A model generated the notes under the pieces. The model was not told the DNA's origin. It was given only the letters and a program-made list of their open reading frames with translations, and did not search any database. This document shows positions 46,134 through 55,653 of a stretch of 64,000 nt of DNA, in pieces. A program made the position numbers and the translations under genes. This DNA is from Phyllobacteriaceae bacterium. GTDB taxonomy: Bacteria; Pseudomonadota; Alphaproteobacteria; Rhizobiales; Rhizobiaceae. The stretch covers positions 98,712 through 162,711 of the forward strand of contig JANSXT010000010.1 of assembly GCA_024742765.1 (NCBI GenBank), written 5' to 3'. Within the stretch, counting starts at the first letter, position 1. Every line of letters begins with the position of its first letter.

Positions 46134-49100
46134 GCGCCGACACGTCCATCGCCATTGTGTCGATGGCATGCCGGTTTCCCGATGCGGCGTCGCCGGAGGC
46201 GCTTTGGCGCAACGTGCTCGATGGCCGCCGTTCGTTCCGTGCCATCCCGCCCGAGCGCCTGGCACTGGCCGACTATGACGCGGCAACGGTCGGCGGAGCG
46301 CTGTCGATCACGCCGGTTCTGGCCGGCCTTTTGACCGACTGGCACTTCGACCGGTCGCGTTTCCGCGTCTCCCGATCGGGGTTCGACGCCGCCGATCTGG
46401 CGCACTGGCTGGCGCTCGACACCGCCGAGGTCGCGCTTGAACGGGTCGGCGGTGCAGGCCGGTTGGGTTCCCTGAAGACCGCCGTCATCGTCGGCAACAC
46501 GCTGACCGGCGAATTCACGCGGACGGAACAGATACCGCTGCGCCTGCCCTATCTTCTGTCCAAGGCCCGCGCGGCCATGGACGGCGATGACCTGCCGCAG
46601 GACGTCATCGAGACAATGCTGGGGCGCCTGCGCGACCACATCCTCGCCGATTTCCCGACGCCGAACGAGGAAACCCTGGCCGGCGGGCTTGCCAACACCA
46701 TCGCCGGCAGGATCGCCAACCATTTCGACCTGCATGGCGGCGCCTGGACGGTCGACGGCGCGTGTGCCTCCTCGCTGCTTGCCGTGGGCGATGCGTGTAC
46801 GCGCCTTGCCGAAGGCTCGATCGATGTCGCGATTGCCGGCGGCGTCGATCTGAGCCTCGACCCGTTCGAACTGGTCGGCTTTTCGCGCAACGGCGCCCTC
46901 GCCGCCGACCAGATGCGCGTCTTCGACCGCCGGTCCGCCGGCTTCTGGCCCGGCGAAGGCTGTGGCATCGTGATCCTGGCCAACGCCAAAGCCGTTGCCC
47001 AACTCGATGCCGAACCGCTGGCCTATCTGTCCGGCTGGGGCGTGTCGACGGACGGCGCCGGCGGCCTGACCCGACCGACCGAGACGGGCCAGGGCGCGGC
47101 CCTGTGTCAGGCCTATAGCCGCGCCGGCGTTAATCCGGCCGATTTGGGCTATGTCGAAGCGCATGGCACCGGCACCGCCGTTGGCGATCCGGTCGAGATT
47201 CGCGCGCTTGCCGATCTGGTCGGAACCCCGGGCCGGCCGGTGCCGGTCGGCTCGATCAAGGCCAATATCGGCCACACCAAGGCCGCGGCCGGCATTGCCG
47301 GCCTGATCAAGGCCGTGAGCGCCGTCCGGGACGGCATCGTGCCGCCGCATGTGAGCTGCGACGACCCGCACCCGGTCTTCGCCGAGACCGGCGCGCGGCT
47401 GGCGCCGTCGCTGGAGCCGGGGTCCTGGCGGGCAGGCAGGCGCCGCCATGCGGGTGTCAGCGGCTTCGGCTTTGGCGGCGTCAACGCCCATATGGTGGTC
47501 TCCGACGCCGGGCCCGCTCCGACGGGTCGCGCGCGCCCCGCCCCGCCGACGCCGCAGGATGCCGAACTGTTCCTGTTCTCGGCCGCCACCCAGTCGGCGC
47601 TTTCCGACACGCTGTCCGGGCTGCGCGACGCGGCGGAGACGCTGTCATGGAGTGCGATGGCCGATGCCGCCGCCCATTGCGCGGCGCAGTGCGATGTTTC
47701 CGCGCCGTTCCGCGCCGCAATTCTCGCCGCGCGTCCGGACGAACTGGTGCGCAAGCTCGGCGCGGCGATCGGGCGTCTCGCCGGCGGCGAGCTCGCCGAC
47801 GAACCCGATTTCGATCTCGGCATCGCGCGAACCCGAAAACCGCCGCGCATCGGATTTCTGTTTCCGGGTCAGGCGGCGCCGGTCCGCACCGGGGGCGGCA
47901 TCTGGCGGCGCCGCTTCGCGGCCAGCGGCACCTATCTTGCCGAACTGCCGCCAATGGCGACCGACAATGACGTCGCCACAGACATCGCCCAGCCGGCCAT
48001 CATGGCCGCCTCATGCGCCGCCCTTGACCAATTGTCGCGGATCGGCCTGCGCGCCGAAGTGGCGGTTGGCCACAGCCTTGGCGAGATCGCCGCCCTTTGC
48101 TGGGCCGGCGCGCTGTCGGGCACCGACGCCGTGCGCCTCGCGCGCGCCCGCGGCCGGGCGATGGCCGACGCCGGCACGCGCGGCGGATCCATGGCGCGGA
48201 TCGCCGAAGGCGCAGAGCGGGCGGCGATGATCGCGGCCCGGTTCGATCTGACCGTCGCCTGCGAGAACGCCGACGACGAGACGGTGATCGCCGGCGACGC
48301 CGATGCGATCGGGCGCTGCGTCGACCATGTGCGCGACGCCGGAACCGATGCCGGCACGCTGGCCGTCTCGCACGCCTTTCACACCGCCGACATGGAGCCG
48401 GCAGCGGCCGGACTTGCCGATGTTCTGAACGCGAGCCGCTTTTCGGCCCTCAATGCACCGGTCATCTCGACGGTGACCGGTGACCGGCTCGACCCGGCCC
48501 ATGACCTCAGGGCCCTGCTGCTCGATCAACTCATTTCGCCGGTGCGCTTTGCCGGTGCGCTGGCGTTGGCCGCGCGCCACTGCGATGTCTTCATCGAGGT
48601 CGGACCGGGCGCCGGCCTGACACGGCTTGCGCGCAAGGCGGGACACAGCGCCGTCTCCGTCGACGCGCACGGCCCCTCGATCAAGGGACTGTTGGAAACC
48701 GTGGCCTTTTACTTCCTGTCGGGGGCAGCGATCGCGCCGGACGCGCTTTTCGAGGACCGGCGCCTGCGCCCCTTCGATCCGGCCTACCGGCCGATCCTTT
48801 TGGCCAACCCGTGCGGCCGGGCCACCATGGATGCGCCCGTTCCGGTCAAAGCGCCTGCCACTGTGCCCGACGCGCCGGGCACTGCCGACACAATGCCCTT
48901 GCCGCCATCCGATCCCGACCGGCCGATGCTGGAAACGGTTCTGGGTCTTGTCGCAACCGAACTGGCGCTGCCGCCCGAAAGCCTGTCCCCGGACCTGCGC
49001 TTTGCCGACGATCTGCACCTCAATTCGCTGGCGGTCGGACGCATCGTCGCCGAGGTGGCCCGCCAGTCCGGGCTGGCGACGCCCGCCGCCTTGAGCGATT

Positions 49101-51862
49101 TTGCCAATGCAAGGCTCTGTGATCTGGCCGATGCCCTTGGCGAACTGGAAACACTCGGCAAGACCGGGCCGGCTGAGCGCGACCATGTCGAAGGTGTCGC
49201 GCCATGGGTCAGGCGGTTCGGGTTCGAATGGAAGACGACATCGCCGCCGCGCGGCAACCAGACGATCGCATGGCGAACTGTGGACGCCGAAGGGGCCGGT
49301 CGGATCGGCGCGATCGCCGATGGCGACCCCGCTGGTGCGCTGGTCCGCATCGGCGAGTGGCGCACGCCCGGCGCCCTCCAGCGCATCTGGAACACGGTGC
49401 GCGACATCCACGGGGCCGGCCTGCGACATGTCGCGCTGGTCCATGATGGCGCGCCCGTGTCGGCCTTCGCCCGGTCGCTTTATGAAGACGGCGTGTTCGA
49501 CACGATCGCCGTCGTCGAAACGGCTGATGCGCAAGCGGCGGGCGCGCTGCTCGACCGGGTCGGGCCGGGTTTTGGCGAATGGCGCATCGCCGCCAACGGA
49601 ACGCTTCTGGCGCCGGTCTTCAGGCCCTTTGCGCCACCCGGCGATCGCGCGCCGATCCCTTGGCGAGGCGACGATGTGGTGGCCGTCACCGGCGGGGCGC
49701 GCGGCATCGGCGCCGAATGCGCGCTCAGGCTGGCGGAAAAAACCGGCGTCCGGCTGCTGCTTCTGGGCCGCAGCCCCGCCGGCCACGACGAAGTCGCCGC
49801 CACGCTGGCCCGATCGCGGGCGATGGGGATCGACGCCATCTATCGCAGCGTCGATGTGACCGAACCGGACGAGGTCGTCGCCGCGTTCGCCGATGCGGCC
49901 GGCCGCTTCGCCCATCCCGTCAGCGGCATCATGCATGCGGCCGGGCTCAACCATCCCCAGCGGTTCGCCGATATCGCGCAGGACACGCTGCGTGCCACGC
50001 TGGACGTCAAGGTCGCCGGCCTTCAGGCATTGCTCGGTGCGGCCGACCTTGGCGAACTCAAGGCGGTGATCGGGTTCGGCTCGATCATCGGACGCCTCGG
50101 TCTGGCGGGCGAAACGCATTATGCGCTGGCCAACGCCGCCCAAACCGCGCTTCTCGCTGAACTCGCATCGGCAAACCCCGACATCGCCGTCATGGCGCCC
50201 GAATGGTCGGTCTGGGCCGGCGCGGGCATGGGCCAGCGGCTCGGCACGTTGGAACGGCTGGCCGAAGAGGGTGTCGAGGCGCTGTCACTCGACACCGCGC
50301 TTGACCTGTTCGAAGAGCTTGCAACGGCCGGCACCCTGCCCGCCGATGGCCCTTGCGTGATCACCAGCCGCTTCGGCCCGCCCCGAACGGTGGACCTGGA
50401 CCGGCCGACGCTGCCCTTGCGCCGGTTCCTGGAAACCGTGCGCCTGCACTATCCGGGGATCGAACTGGTCGTCGACACCCGGATCTCGACGGGCAACGAT
50501 CCCTATCTCCTCGATCACATGATCGACGGACAGACGGTTCTGCCCGGCGTGATGATGCTCGAAGCCATGGCAACGGCCGCGCATGCCCTCACCGCGACCG
50601 CACAGGGGAACGGCAAAGGCCCGACTATCGGGTTCGAAGCCGTCCGGTTCGACCGGCCCGTCGTCCTGCCCGACCATGGCGACCTGAGCGTCCGTGTCGC
50701 GGCGCTTCGGCGCGACGACGGAACCATATCTTGCGTGCTCAAAACCTCTGCCGATGGTTTCGCTGCGGTCCACGCCAGCGCCGACATCCGCTTTTCCGGC
50801 CTTGAAGACGCGCGGGTCACCTTCGATCCCGCGCGGCCGGAGCACCCGCCGGTCACGGCCGACGGGTTCTACGGATCGCTTTTCTTCAATGGCGGTCGGT
50901 TCGAGACGGTCCACTCCTATCGCCGCCTGACCGCCTTCGAGATCACGGCCGACCTCGACGCGGGCGCATCCGCGCCCTGGTTCGGCAGTTTCCTGCCGCA
51001 GTCGCTAATGCTGGGCGATCCGGGCTGCCGCGATGGCGGCTTGCACGCGCTGCAGGCTGCCGTGCCGCAGCGCCGCGTGGTTCCCGCATCGGTGGACCAT
51101 ATCGCAATCCACGATCCGGATACGCCGCGCTGCTCGGTCAATGCCAAACAAGTGCGCGCGACCGAGACGACCTTCGTCTTCGACATCGAATTTTGCGCCG
51201 AAGACGGCCGCTGCCTCGAAGTCTGGCGCGGCGCCAGCTTTAAGGCGATCGCAGCCATCGACGATGCCGCGCTTTCCGATGCGCTGTTCGTCCCGTGGCT
51301 GGAACGCGAACTGGCCTTTGCGACCGGACGGAGCGATGTCCGCGTCGCACGCGCCCATGGTCCCGACCGCGACGTGCGGCGCATGACGGCGGCGACCGCA
51401 TGCGGCTTGCCGACGATCCTGCACAGGTCAGACGGCCGGCCGCTCATTGTCGATGGCCCCGATGGCTACGGCCTGTCCGTCTCGCATCATGGTGACACGA
51501 CGCTGGTCGTCGCCGCGCACGGAGCGGTGGGCTGCGACCTGGAGGGTTCGCCGGTCGAGCCGAACGGATCGCCCGATGGCGACATCCGGCATTGGTGCAT
51601 CCGCGAGGCCCTGCGCAAATGCGGGGTCGCCGCACCACCCCGGCTTGCCGGCGGATCGGAAGCCGGCGATGACGCCAATAAGGCCCGCCTTGCGGACGTC
51701 GACACGATTGCCGGCCATGCGGTGATCGCCCGCCGCTGGCGCGACGGCACGGCCGTCGCCGTCGCGCTCGGTCCGGACATCAGCAATCAACCGCATGCAC
51801 CTGCCAAACAGGCGGAAGTCGTGCCCTCGGCCGCCGCCGGCCGCGCGGTGGCCGCGCCATGA
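46130..51862 (+). CDS. Iterative enediyne polyketide synthase PKSE (KS-AT-ACP-KR-DH-PPTase)
   Basis: The 1910-aa megasynthase has exactly the enediyne PKS layout. KS (about 1-465): Cys212 in GACASS, His345 in EAHGTGT, His382 in NIGHTK. AT (about 575-860): Ser649 in GHSLG and His751 in HAFHT. ACP (about 935-1010): Ser966 in DDLHLNSL. KR (about 1180-1400): TGGARGIG, Ser1318, Tyr1331. DH (about 1440-1700): His1463 in HMIDGQTVLPG. C-terminal integrated PPTase (about 1720-1870): Asp1803/Glu1805 in GCDLE and REALRK with Glu1826/Lys1830. All active-site residues are present, so it should make the linear polyene precursor with the downstream thioesterase and can pantetheinylate its own ACP. No ER domain, as expected. 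Confidence 0.96.
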   Translation: MSADTSIAIVSMACRFPDAASPEALWRNVLDGRRSFRAIPPERLALADYDAATVGGALSITPVLAGLLTDWHFDRSRFRVSRSGFDAADLAHWLALDTAEVALERVGGAGRLGSLKTAVIVGNTLTGEFTRTEQIPLRLPYLLSKARAAMDGDDLPQDVIETMLGRLRDHILADFPTPNEETLAGGLANTIAGRIANHFDLHGGAWTVDGACASSLLAVGDACTRLAEGSIDVAIAGGVDLSLDPFELVGFSRNGALAADQMRVFDRRSAGFWPGEGCGIVILANAKAVAQLDAEPLAYLSGWGVSTDGAGGLTRPTETGQGAALCQAYSRAGVNPADLGYVEAHGTGTAVGDPVEIRALADLVGTPGRPVPVGSIKANIGHTKAAAGIAGLIKAVSAVRDGIVPPHVSCDDPHPVFAETGARLAPSLEPGSWRAGRRRHAGVSGFGFGGVNAHMVVSDAGPAPTGRARPAPPTPQDAELFLFSAATQSALSDTLSGLRDAAETLSWSAMADAAAHCAAQCDVSAPFRAAILAARPDELVRKLGAAIGRLAGGELADEPDFDLGIARTRKPPRIGFLFPGQAAPVRTGGGIWRRRFAASGTYLAELPPMATDNDVATDIAQPAIMAASCAALDQLSRIGLRAEVAVGHSLGEIAALCWAGALSGTDAVRLARARGRAMADAGTRGGSMARIAEGAERAAMIAARFDLTVACENADDETVIAGDADAIGRCVDHVRDAGTDAGTLAVSHAFHTADMEPAAAGLADVLNASRFSALNAPVISTVTGDRLDPAHDLRALLLDQLISPVRFAGALALAARHCDVFIEVGPGAGLTRLARKAGHSAVSVDAHGPSIKGLLETVAFYFLSGAAIAPDALFEDRRLRPFDPAYRPILLANPCGRATMDAPVPVKAPATVPDAPGTADTMPLPPSDPDRPMLETVLGLVATELALPPESLSPDLRFADDLHLNSLAVGRIVAEVARQSGLATPAALSDFANARLCDLADALGELETLGKTGPAERDHVEGVAPWVRRFGFEWKTTSPPRGNQTIAWRTVDAEGAGRIGAIADGDPAGALVRIGEWRTPGALQRIWNTVRDIHGAGLRHVALVHDGAPVSAFARSLYEDGVFDTIAVVETADAQAAGALLDRVGPGFGEWRIAANGTLLAPVFRPFAPPGDRAPIPWRGDDVVAVTGGARGIGAECALRLAEKTGVRLLLLGRSPAGHDEVAATLARSRAMGIDAIYRSVDVTEPDEVVAAFADAAGRFAHPVSGIMHAAGLNHPQRFADIAQDTLRATLDVKVAGLQALLGAADLGELKAVIGFGSIIGRLGLAGETHYALANAAQTALLAELASANPDIAVMAPEWSVWAGAGMGQRLGTLERLAEEGVEALSLDTALDLFEELATAGTLPADGPCVITSRFGPPRTVDLDRPTLPLRRFLETVRLHYPGIELVVDTRISTGNDPYLLDHMIDGQTVLPGVMMLEAMATAAHALTATAQGNGKGPTIGFEAVRFDRPVVLPDHGDLSVRVAALRRDDGTISCVLKTSADGFAAVHASADIRFSGLEDARVTFDPARPEHPPVTADGFYGSLFFNGGRFETVHSYRRLTAFEITADLDAGASAPWFGSFLPQSLMLGDPGCRDGGLHALQAAVPQRRVVPASVDHIAIHDPDTPRCSVNAKQVRATETTFVFDIEFCAEDGRCLEVWRGASFKAIAAIDDAALSDALFVPWLERELAFATGRSDVRVARAHGPDRDVRRMTAATACGLPTILHRSDGRPLIVDGPDGYGLSVSHHGDTTLVVAAHGAVGCDLEGSPVEPNGSPDGDIRHWCIREALRKCGVAAPPRLAGGSEAGDDANKARLADVDTIAGHAVIARRWRDGTAVAVALGPDISNQPHAPAKQAEVVPSAAAGRAVAAP

Positions 51863-51875
51863 AGGAGCCCACGTC

Positions 51876-52391
51876 ATGAACCATCATGCTCCACCGGCCG
51901 ATCTGCGCTCGCCGCGCGATGCGCGTCCCGCTTTCCTCCACCGCCACACCGTCACGTTCGAGGAAACCAATCTGGTCGGCAATGTCTACTATGCGCGCCA
52001 TGTCTCCTGGCAGGGCCGCTGCCGCGAAATGTTCCTGCGCGAACATGCACCCCAAATTCTCGACGAACTGCGCCGCGATCTGCGTCTCGTCACGCTGCGG
52101 GTCGCCTGCGACTATTTCGAGGAGTTTCTCGCCTTCGACGATGTCGAGATCGAAATGCGCCTTGCCCATCAGGAACAGCACCGGATCGGACTGGACTTCG
52201 AATATTGGCTGGTCCGCGAGGGCGGCCCCCGGCGGCTCGCCGCATCGGGCTTTCAGGAAACCGGATGCCTGCGGGTCGGCAAGAATGGCGCCAACCCGGT
52301 CAGGCCGCCCGACGCGCTTCTCGATGCCTTGAACCGGTTTCGCCCGGTGCGGCCGGTCGCCGGGATAGCGAGCGCCGCCGGCGCAAAGTGA
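51876..52391 (+). CDS. Enediyne thioesterase E10 (hot-dog fold)
   Basis: The 171-aa protein matches the SgcE10/CalE7 thioesterases that release the polyene from PKSE. The diagnostic segment ETNLVGNVYYARHVSWQG and RCREMFLREHAP occupies residues 30-59. Asn32 and Arg50 have the same 18-residue spacing as the catalytic Asn/Arg I recall for CalE7. ATG 51876 follows GAAGGAG, 13 bases after the PKS stop, completing the E3-E4-E5-E-E10 order. Confidence 0.94.
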   Translation: MNHHAPPADLRSPRDARPAFLHRHTVTFEETNLVGNVYYARHVSWQGRCREMFLREHAPQILDELRRDLRLVTLRVACDYFEEFLAFDDVEIEMRLAHQEQHRIGLDFEYWLVREGGPRRLAASGFQETGCLRVGKNGANPVRPPDALLDALNRFRPVRPVAGIASAAGAK

Positions 52392-52413
52392 ACACAGGTG
52401 GAGGAGAATGATG

Positions 52414-53250
52414 ATGCTGGAAACCGCACTTGATGGAACCGCGGCCCGGACCGCCCGCAACGGCGCCAAGCCGGCCGGGCCCAAATGCCCGAAGACATCG
52501 GTCGCGCAGGTCGTCCGGCACATCAACGCCAACCTCAACCGGAAACACACGCTGGACGAATTCGCCGACATTGCCGGATGCAGCATCTGGCATTTCGACC
52601 GCGTGTTTCACCGCGTCACCAATCTGTCGCCGATGAATTTTCTGTCGGCCTCGCGCATCGAGGCGGCAAAGCGCCTTCTGGTGACCTCCGACACGCGGAT
52701 CATCGATATCTGCTACGAGGTCGGCTACAACAGCCTCGGCAGTTTCGGCAAAAGGTTCACCAAGATGGTTGGCCTGTCGCCCCGCCAGGTGCGCGCGGCG
52801 GCGGCGGATTTCGACCCGCAGGCGTTTCGGGCGCTGTTCCGGAATGCCAGCGACTGGCCCGCCGGCAGCCACGGCGTTGAGGTGACGGTCACCGCGCCGG
52901 ACCAGACCCATGACGACTTCCTCACATTCGTGGGACTGTTTCCGGCCAATGTGCCCACCCTTGCACCGGCGGCCTGCGGCCTGCGCGAAGGTCTCGGCCC
53001 GGTCAGGATGCGCATGCCTCCGGCCGGCCGCTACAGCATCTTCGCGCTCGCCATTCCCCGGCACGCCGACGCCGAGGACATGATTTTGCAGGACTGCACG
53101 TTGCGCGGCACAGGCGGCAAGGTGTCGGTCTCCGCCGACGCCAGGCAGATGTCGTTGACCGTGGCCCTGCACGAACCGAGCCTTCTGGGACCGCCGCTGC
53201 TGCCGATCCTGCCGCTGATGCTGCAGCGCAAGGCGGCAGGCATGGCCTGA
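52414..53250 (+). CDS. AraC-family transcriptional regulator with C-terminal ligand domain
   Basis: The 278-aa protein has its two helix-turn-helix motifs at the N-terminus (about 30-130: LDEFADIAGCSIWHFDRVFHRV summarised by IAGCSIWHFDRVFH, and IIDICYEVGYNSLGSFGKRF) with the SPRQVR end, followed by a separate C-terminal domain of about 140 residues resembling effector-binding domains. ATG 52414 lies 7 bases from GAGGAG; two ATGs directly upstream are too close. Same strand as the thioesterase and 22 bases away, so probably part of the core operon and its regulator. Confidence 0.88.
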   Translation: MLETALDGTAARTARNGAKPAGPKCPKTSVAQVVRHINANLNRKHTLDEFADIAGCSIWHFDRVFHRVTNLSPMNFLSASRIEAAKRLLVTSDTRIIDICYEVGYNSLGSFGKRFTKMVGLSPRQVRAAAADFDPQAFRALFRNASDWPAGSHGVEVTVTAPDQTHDDFLTFVGLFPANVPTLAPAACGLREGLGPVRMRMPPAGRYSIFALAIPRHADAEDMILQDCTLRGTGGKVSVSADARQMSLTVALHEPSLLGPPLLPILPLMLQRKAAGMA

Positions 53251-53432
53251 GCACGGATCAAGGCCGGTCAGAGAGGCCGCACCAGTCCGGCCGGGGAAAC
53301 GGGGAGAATGTCGGAAACGCCGCGCTCAACCAGCCGCGACCGATCCGTGACGGCGTCCAACGGACCTGTCCCGCAAGCAAGCAAGCCGGACATGAGGCGG
53401 CCAAACCGAACCGGCGACCGTTGGCGTGCTCC

Positions 53433-54278
53433 TCACGAATGCGGCCGAACAGTCCCGCCGATCGCCAGTGTCAGCTCTTCCGCCGCCGCGATCACGGGCG
53501 CGGCGAACCGCTCCACATCGTCGGCGCCAATCCGCGCCGTCGGGCCAGACACGGACAGGCCCGCGACCGCTTCGCCATGTATGTCGAACACCGGCGCTGC
53601 GATGCACCGCATGCCGGGGTTCTTTTCCTCATCGTCGAAGGAATAGCCGCGCTCGGCTATCCGGGCGAGGTCTGTGCGCAACGCATCGGGCGACGACAGC
53701 GTTTTGGGCGTAAAGGTTTCAAGAGCGCCGTCGAGCACGGCATCAAGGCGCTCGGGCGCCATCTCCGCCAGCAGCGCCTTGCCGATGCCGGACGCATGCA
53801 ACGGCGACAACGTGCCGGGCGGAAAGAAGGCCCGGATGCTGGCATGGGTTTCCACTTGGCTGACGAACAGCACCGACCGGTTCTGCACGATGCCCAGATT
53901 GGCCGTCTCACCGGTCGCTTCCATCAGGCGGCGCAGGATCGGCCGCGCCCGGTCGACCAGTTGCGTCCGCCGCAGGAAGCGCGCGCCGATCACGAACGCC
54001 CGCGCGCCCACATGCCATGACTGGTCGCCGGGGTCGAATTCGGCAAGCCCCCGCCCTTCCAGCGTTACGAGCACGCGATAGACGGTGGCCGGCGATTGCC
54101 CGGTCTCGGCGGCCAGCTGCGTCAGCGACAGACCCTGGTTCTCGCTGAGAAACTCGAACACCTCCATCGCCCGGTCCAGCGACTTGATCGTGTTCTGGGC
54201 GGTCTTGTCGTCCCAGTCCCGTGGACGCCCCCGCGCCCGCCGCGGCGGGGCGGCAACGGCATTGTTTGGCGTTTTCAT
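53433..54278 (-). CDS. bhcR: IclR-family regulator of the beta-hydroxyaspartate cycle
   Basis: The 281-aa IclR protein has a basic N-terminal arm (RRARGRPRDWDD), an HTH (LTQLAAETGQSPATVYRVLVTL) whose recognition segment is QSPATVYRVL, and an effector domain with SPLHASGIGKALLA, GYSFDDEEKNPGMRCIAAPVFD and GPTARIG. It is divergent from bhcABCD, the same arrangement as bhcR in Paracoccus, where the regulator senses glyoxylate. ATG 54278 gives the normal family length. Confidence 0.88.
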   Translation of the reverse strand: MKTPNNAVAAPPRRARGRPRDWDDKTAQNTIKSLDRAMEVFEFLSENQGLSLTQLAAETGQSPATVYRVLVTLEGRGLAEFDPGDQSWHVGARAFVIGARFLRRTQLVDRARPILRRLMEATGETANLGIVQNRSVLFVSQVETHASIRAFFPPGTLSPLHASGIGKALLAEMAPERLDAVLDGALETFTPKTLSSPDALRTDLARIAERGYSFDDEEKNPGMRCIAAPVFDIHGEAVAGLSVSGPTARIGADDVERFAAPVIAAAEELTLAIGGTVRPHS

Positions 54279-54445
54279 ATAATGTCTCTGTCTTTTCCCG
54301 AATAACGAATTCATCATATGAAAAACGTAAACCACTGACAAGGCGTCATAATTCTTCACCAGCCATTTCTGAAATCAATTTTCAAAAAAATTTCCTTCGC
54401 CTTTCGCCTCCGCTAATGTGGCCCCACTGTTTCAAGGAGGCCGCG
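54279..54445. promoter_or_regulatory. Divergent bhcR/bhcA promoter region with TGAAA-N5-TTTCA dyad
   Basis: This 167-base AT-rich region separates bhcR from bhcA. A perfect inverted repeat TGAAA-TCAAT-TTTCA is at 54370-54384, a likely BhcR operator. CAAGGAGG (54433-54440) serves the bhcA start. Confidence 0.5.
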
Positions 54446-55636
54446 ATGAGCTTTCAAAATCCGGTTTTCATTCCGGGGCCGACAAACATCCCCGAAAGCC
54501 TGCGCAAGGCGTGCGACATGCCGACGATCGACCACCGGTCGCCGCTGTTCGGCGAGATCCTGCATCCCGCCCGTGCCAAAGTGCAGAAGGTGCTGAAATC
54601 GGACAGCGCCGAGATCTTCATCTTCCCGTCGACCGGGACCGGCGGCTGGGAGACGGCGCTGACCAACACGCTGAGCCCCGGCGACACGGTGCTGGCCGCC
54701 CGCAACGGCATGTTCAGCCACCGCTGGATCGACATGTGCCAGCGCCACGGGCTGAACGTCGAGATCGTTGAGACGGCATGGGGCGAAGGCCTGCCCGCCG
54801 ACCGCTACGCGGATATCCTCAAGCGCGACCGGAACCGGACCATCAAGGCGGTTCTGGCAACGCACAATGAGACCGCTACCGGTGTCCGGTCGGACATCGC
54901 CGCCGTCCGCCGCGCGCTTGATGACGCCGATCATCCCGCAATGCTGTTCGTCGACGGTGTCAGCTCGATCGCCTCGATGGACTTCCGTTTCGACGCATGG
55001 GGCGTCGATGTTGCCGTCACCGGTTCGCAAAAAGGCTTCATGCTGCCCGCCGGCCTCGCCATTGTCGGTTTCAGCGAGAAGGCCAGGGCCGCAACAAAGA
55101 CGGCCACGCTGCCGCGCACCTTCTTTGACGTGCACGACATGGCCAACGGCTATGCCAACAACGCCTACCCCTATACGCCCGCCGTCGGGCTGATGAACGG
55201 CCTGAACCAGGCATGCGGCATGCTGCTTGAGGAAGGACTGGACAATGTCTTTGCCCGCCACCACCGGATCGCCGAAGGCGTCCGCGCCGCAATCGCCGCC
55301 TGGGGGCTGAAACTGTGCGCCGTCTCGCCTGACGTCTATTCGGACACCGTCTCGGCGATCCGCACGCCCGAGGGCTTTAACGCGACCGATATCGTCACCC
55401 ATGCCGCGCAGACCTATGGCGTCGCCTTCGGCATCGGACTGGGCGAAGTTGCCGGCAAGGCGTTCCGCATCGGGCACCTGGGCAGCCTGACCGACGTGAT
55501 GACGCTTTCGGGGATCGCCACAGCCGAAATGTGCATGGCCGATCTGGGTCTCGATATCGAACTGGGATCTGGCGTCGCCGCCGCGCAGGACTATTATCGT
55601 GCGCACCCGGCCGTCACGCACAAGGCCGCCGCCTGA
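54446..55636 (+). CDS. bhcA: L-aspartate--glyoxylate aminotransferase
   Basis: The 396-aa class-V aminotransferase converts glyoxylate plus L-aspartate to glycine plus oxaloacetate. Features: FIPGPTNIPESLRKACDM, FPSTGTGGWETALTN, VDGVSSIASMDFRFDAWGVD with the PLP-ring Asp, and the PLP lysine in TGSQKGFMLPAGL. Its identity is set by context: regulator bhcR upstream and bhcB, bhcC, bhcD downstream in canonical order. Confidence 0.94.
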   Translation: MSFQNPVFIPGPTNIPESLRKACDMPTIDHRSPLFGEILHPARAKVQKVLKSDSAEIFIFPSTGTGGWETALTNTLSPGDTVLAARNGMFSHRWIDMCQRHGLNVEIVETAWGEGLPADRYADILKRDRNRTIKAVLATHNETATGVRSDIAAVRRALDDADHPAMLFVDGVSSIASMDFRFDAWGVDVAVTGSQKGFMLPAGLAIVGFSEKARAATKTATLPRTFFDVHDMANGYANNAYPYTPAVGLMNGLNQACGMLLEEGLDNVFARHHRIAEGVRAAIAAWGLKLCAVSPDVYSDTVSAIRTPEGFNATDIVTHAAQTYGVAFGIGLGEVAGKAFRIGHLGSLTDVMTLSGIATAEMCMADLGLDIELGSGVAAAQDYYRAHPAVTHKAAA

Positions 55637-55653
55637 TGGGAGGAGACGAACAT

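Noticed and set aside
48011..50143. 710-codon minus-strand open frame
   Set aside because: Antisense shadow of the enediyne PKS; the plus-strand frame has all catalytic motifs.
46130..51862. Polyunsaturated fatty acid or glycolipid synthase
   Set aside because: A single ACP in the KS-AT-ACP-KR-DH-PPTase order and the E3, E4, E5, E10 partners are specific to enediyne synthases; tandem ACPs and an enoyl reductase are absent.
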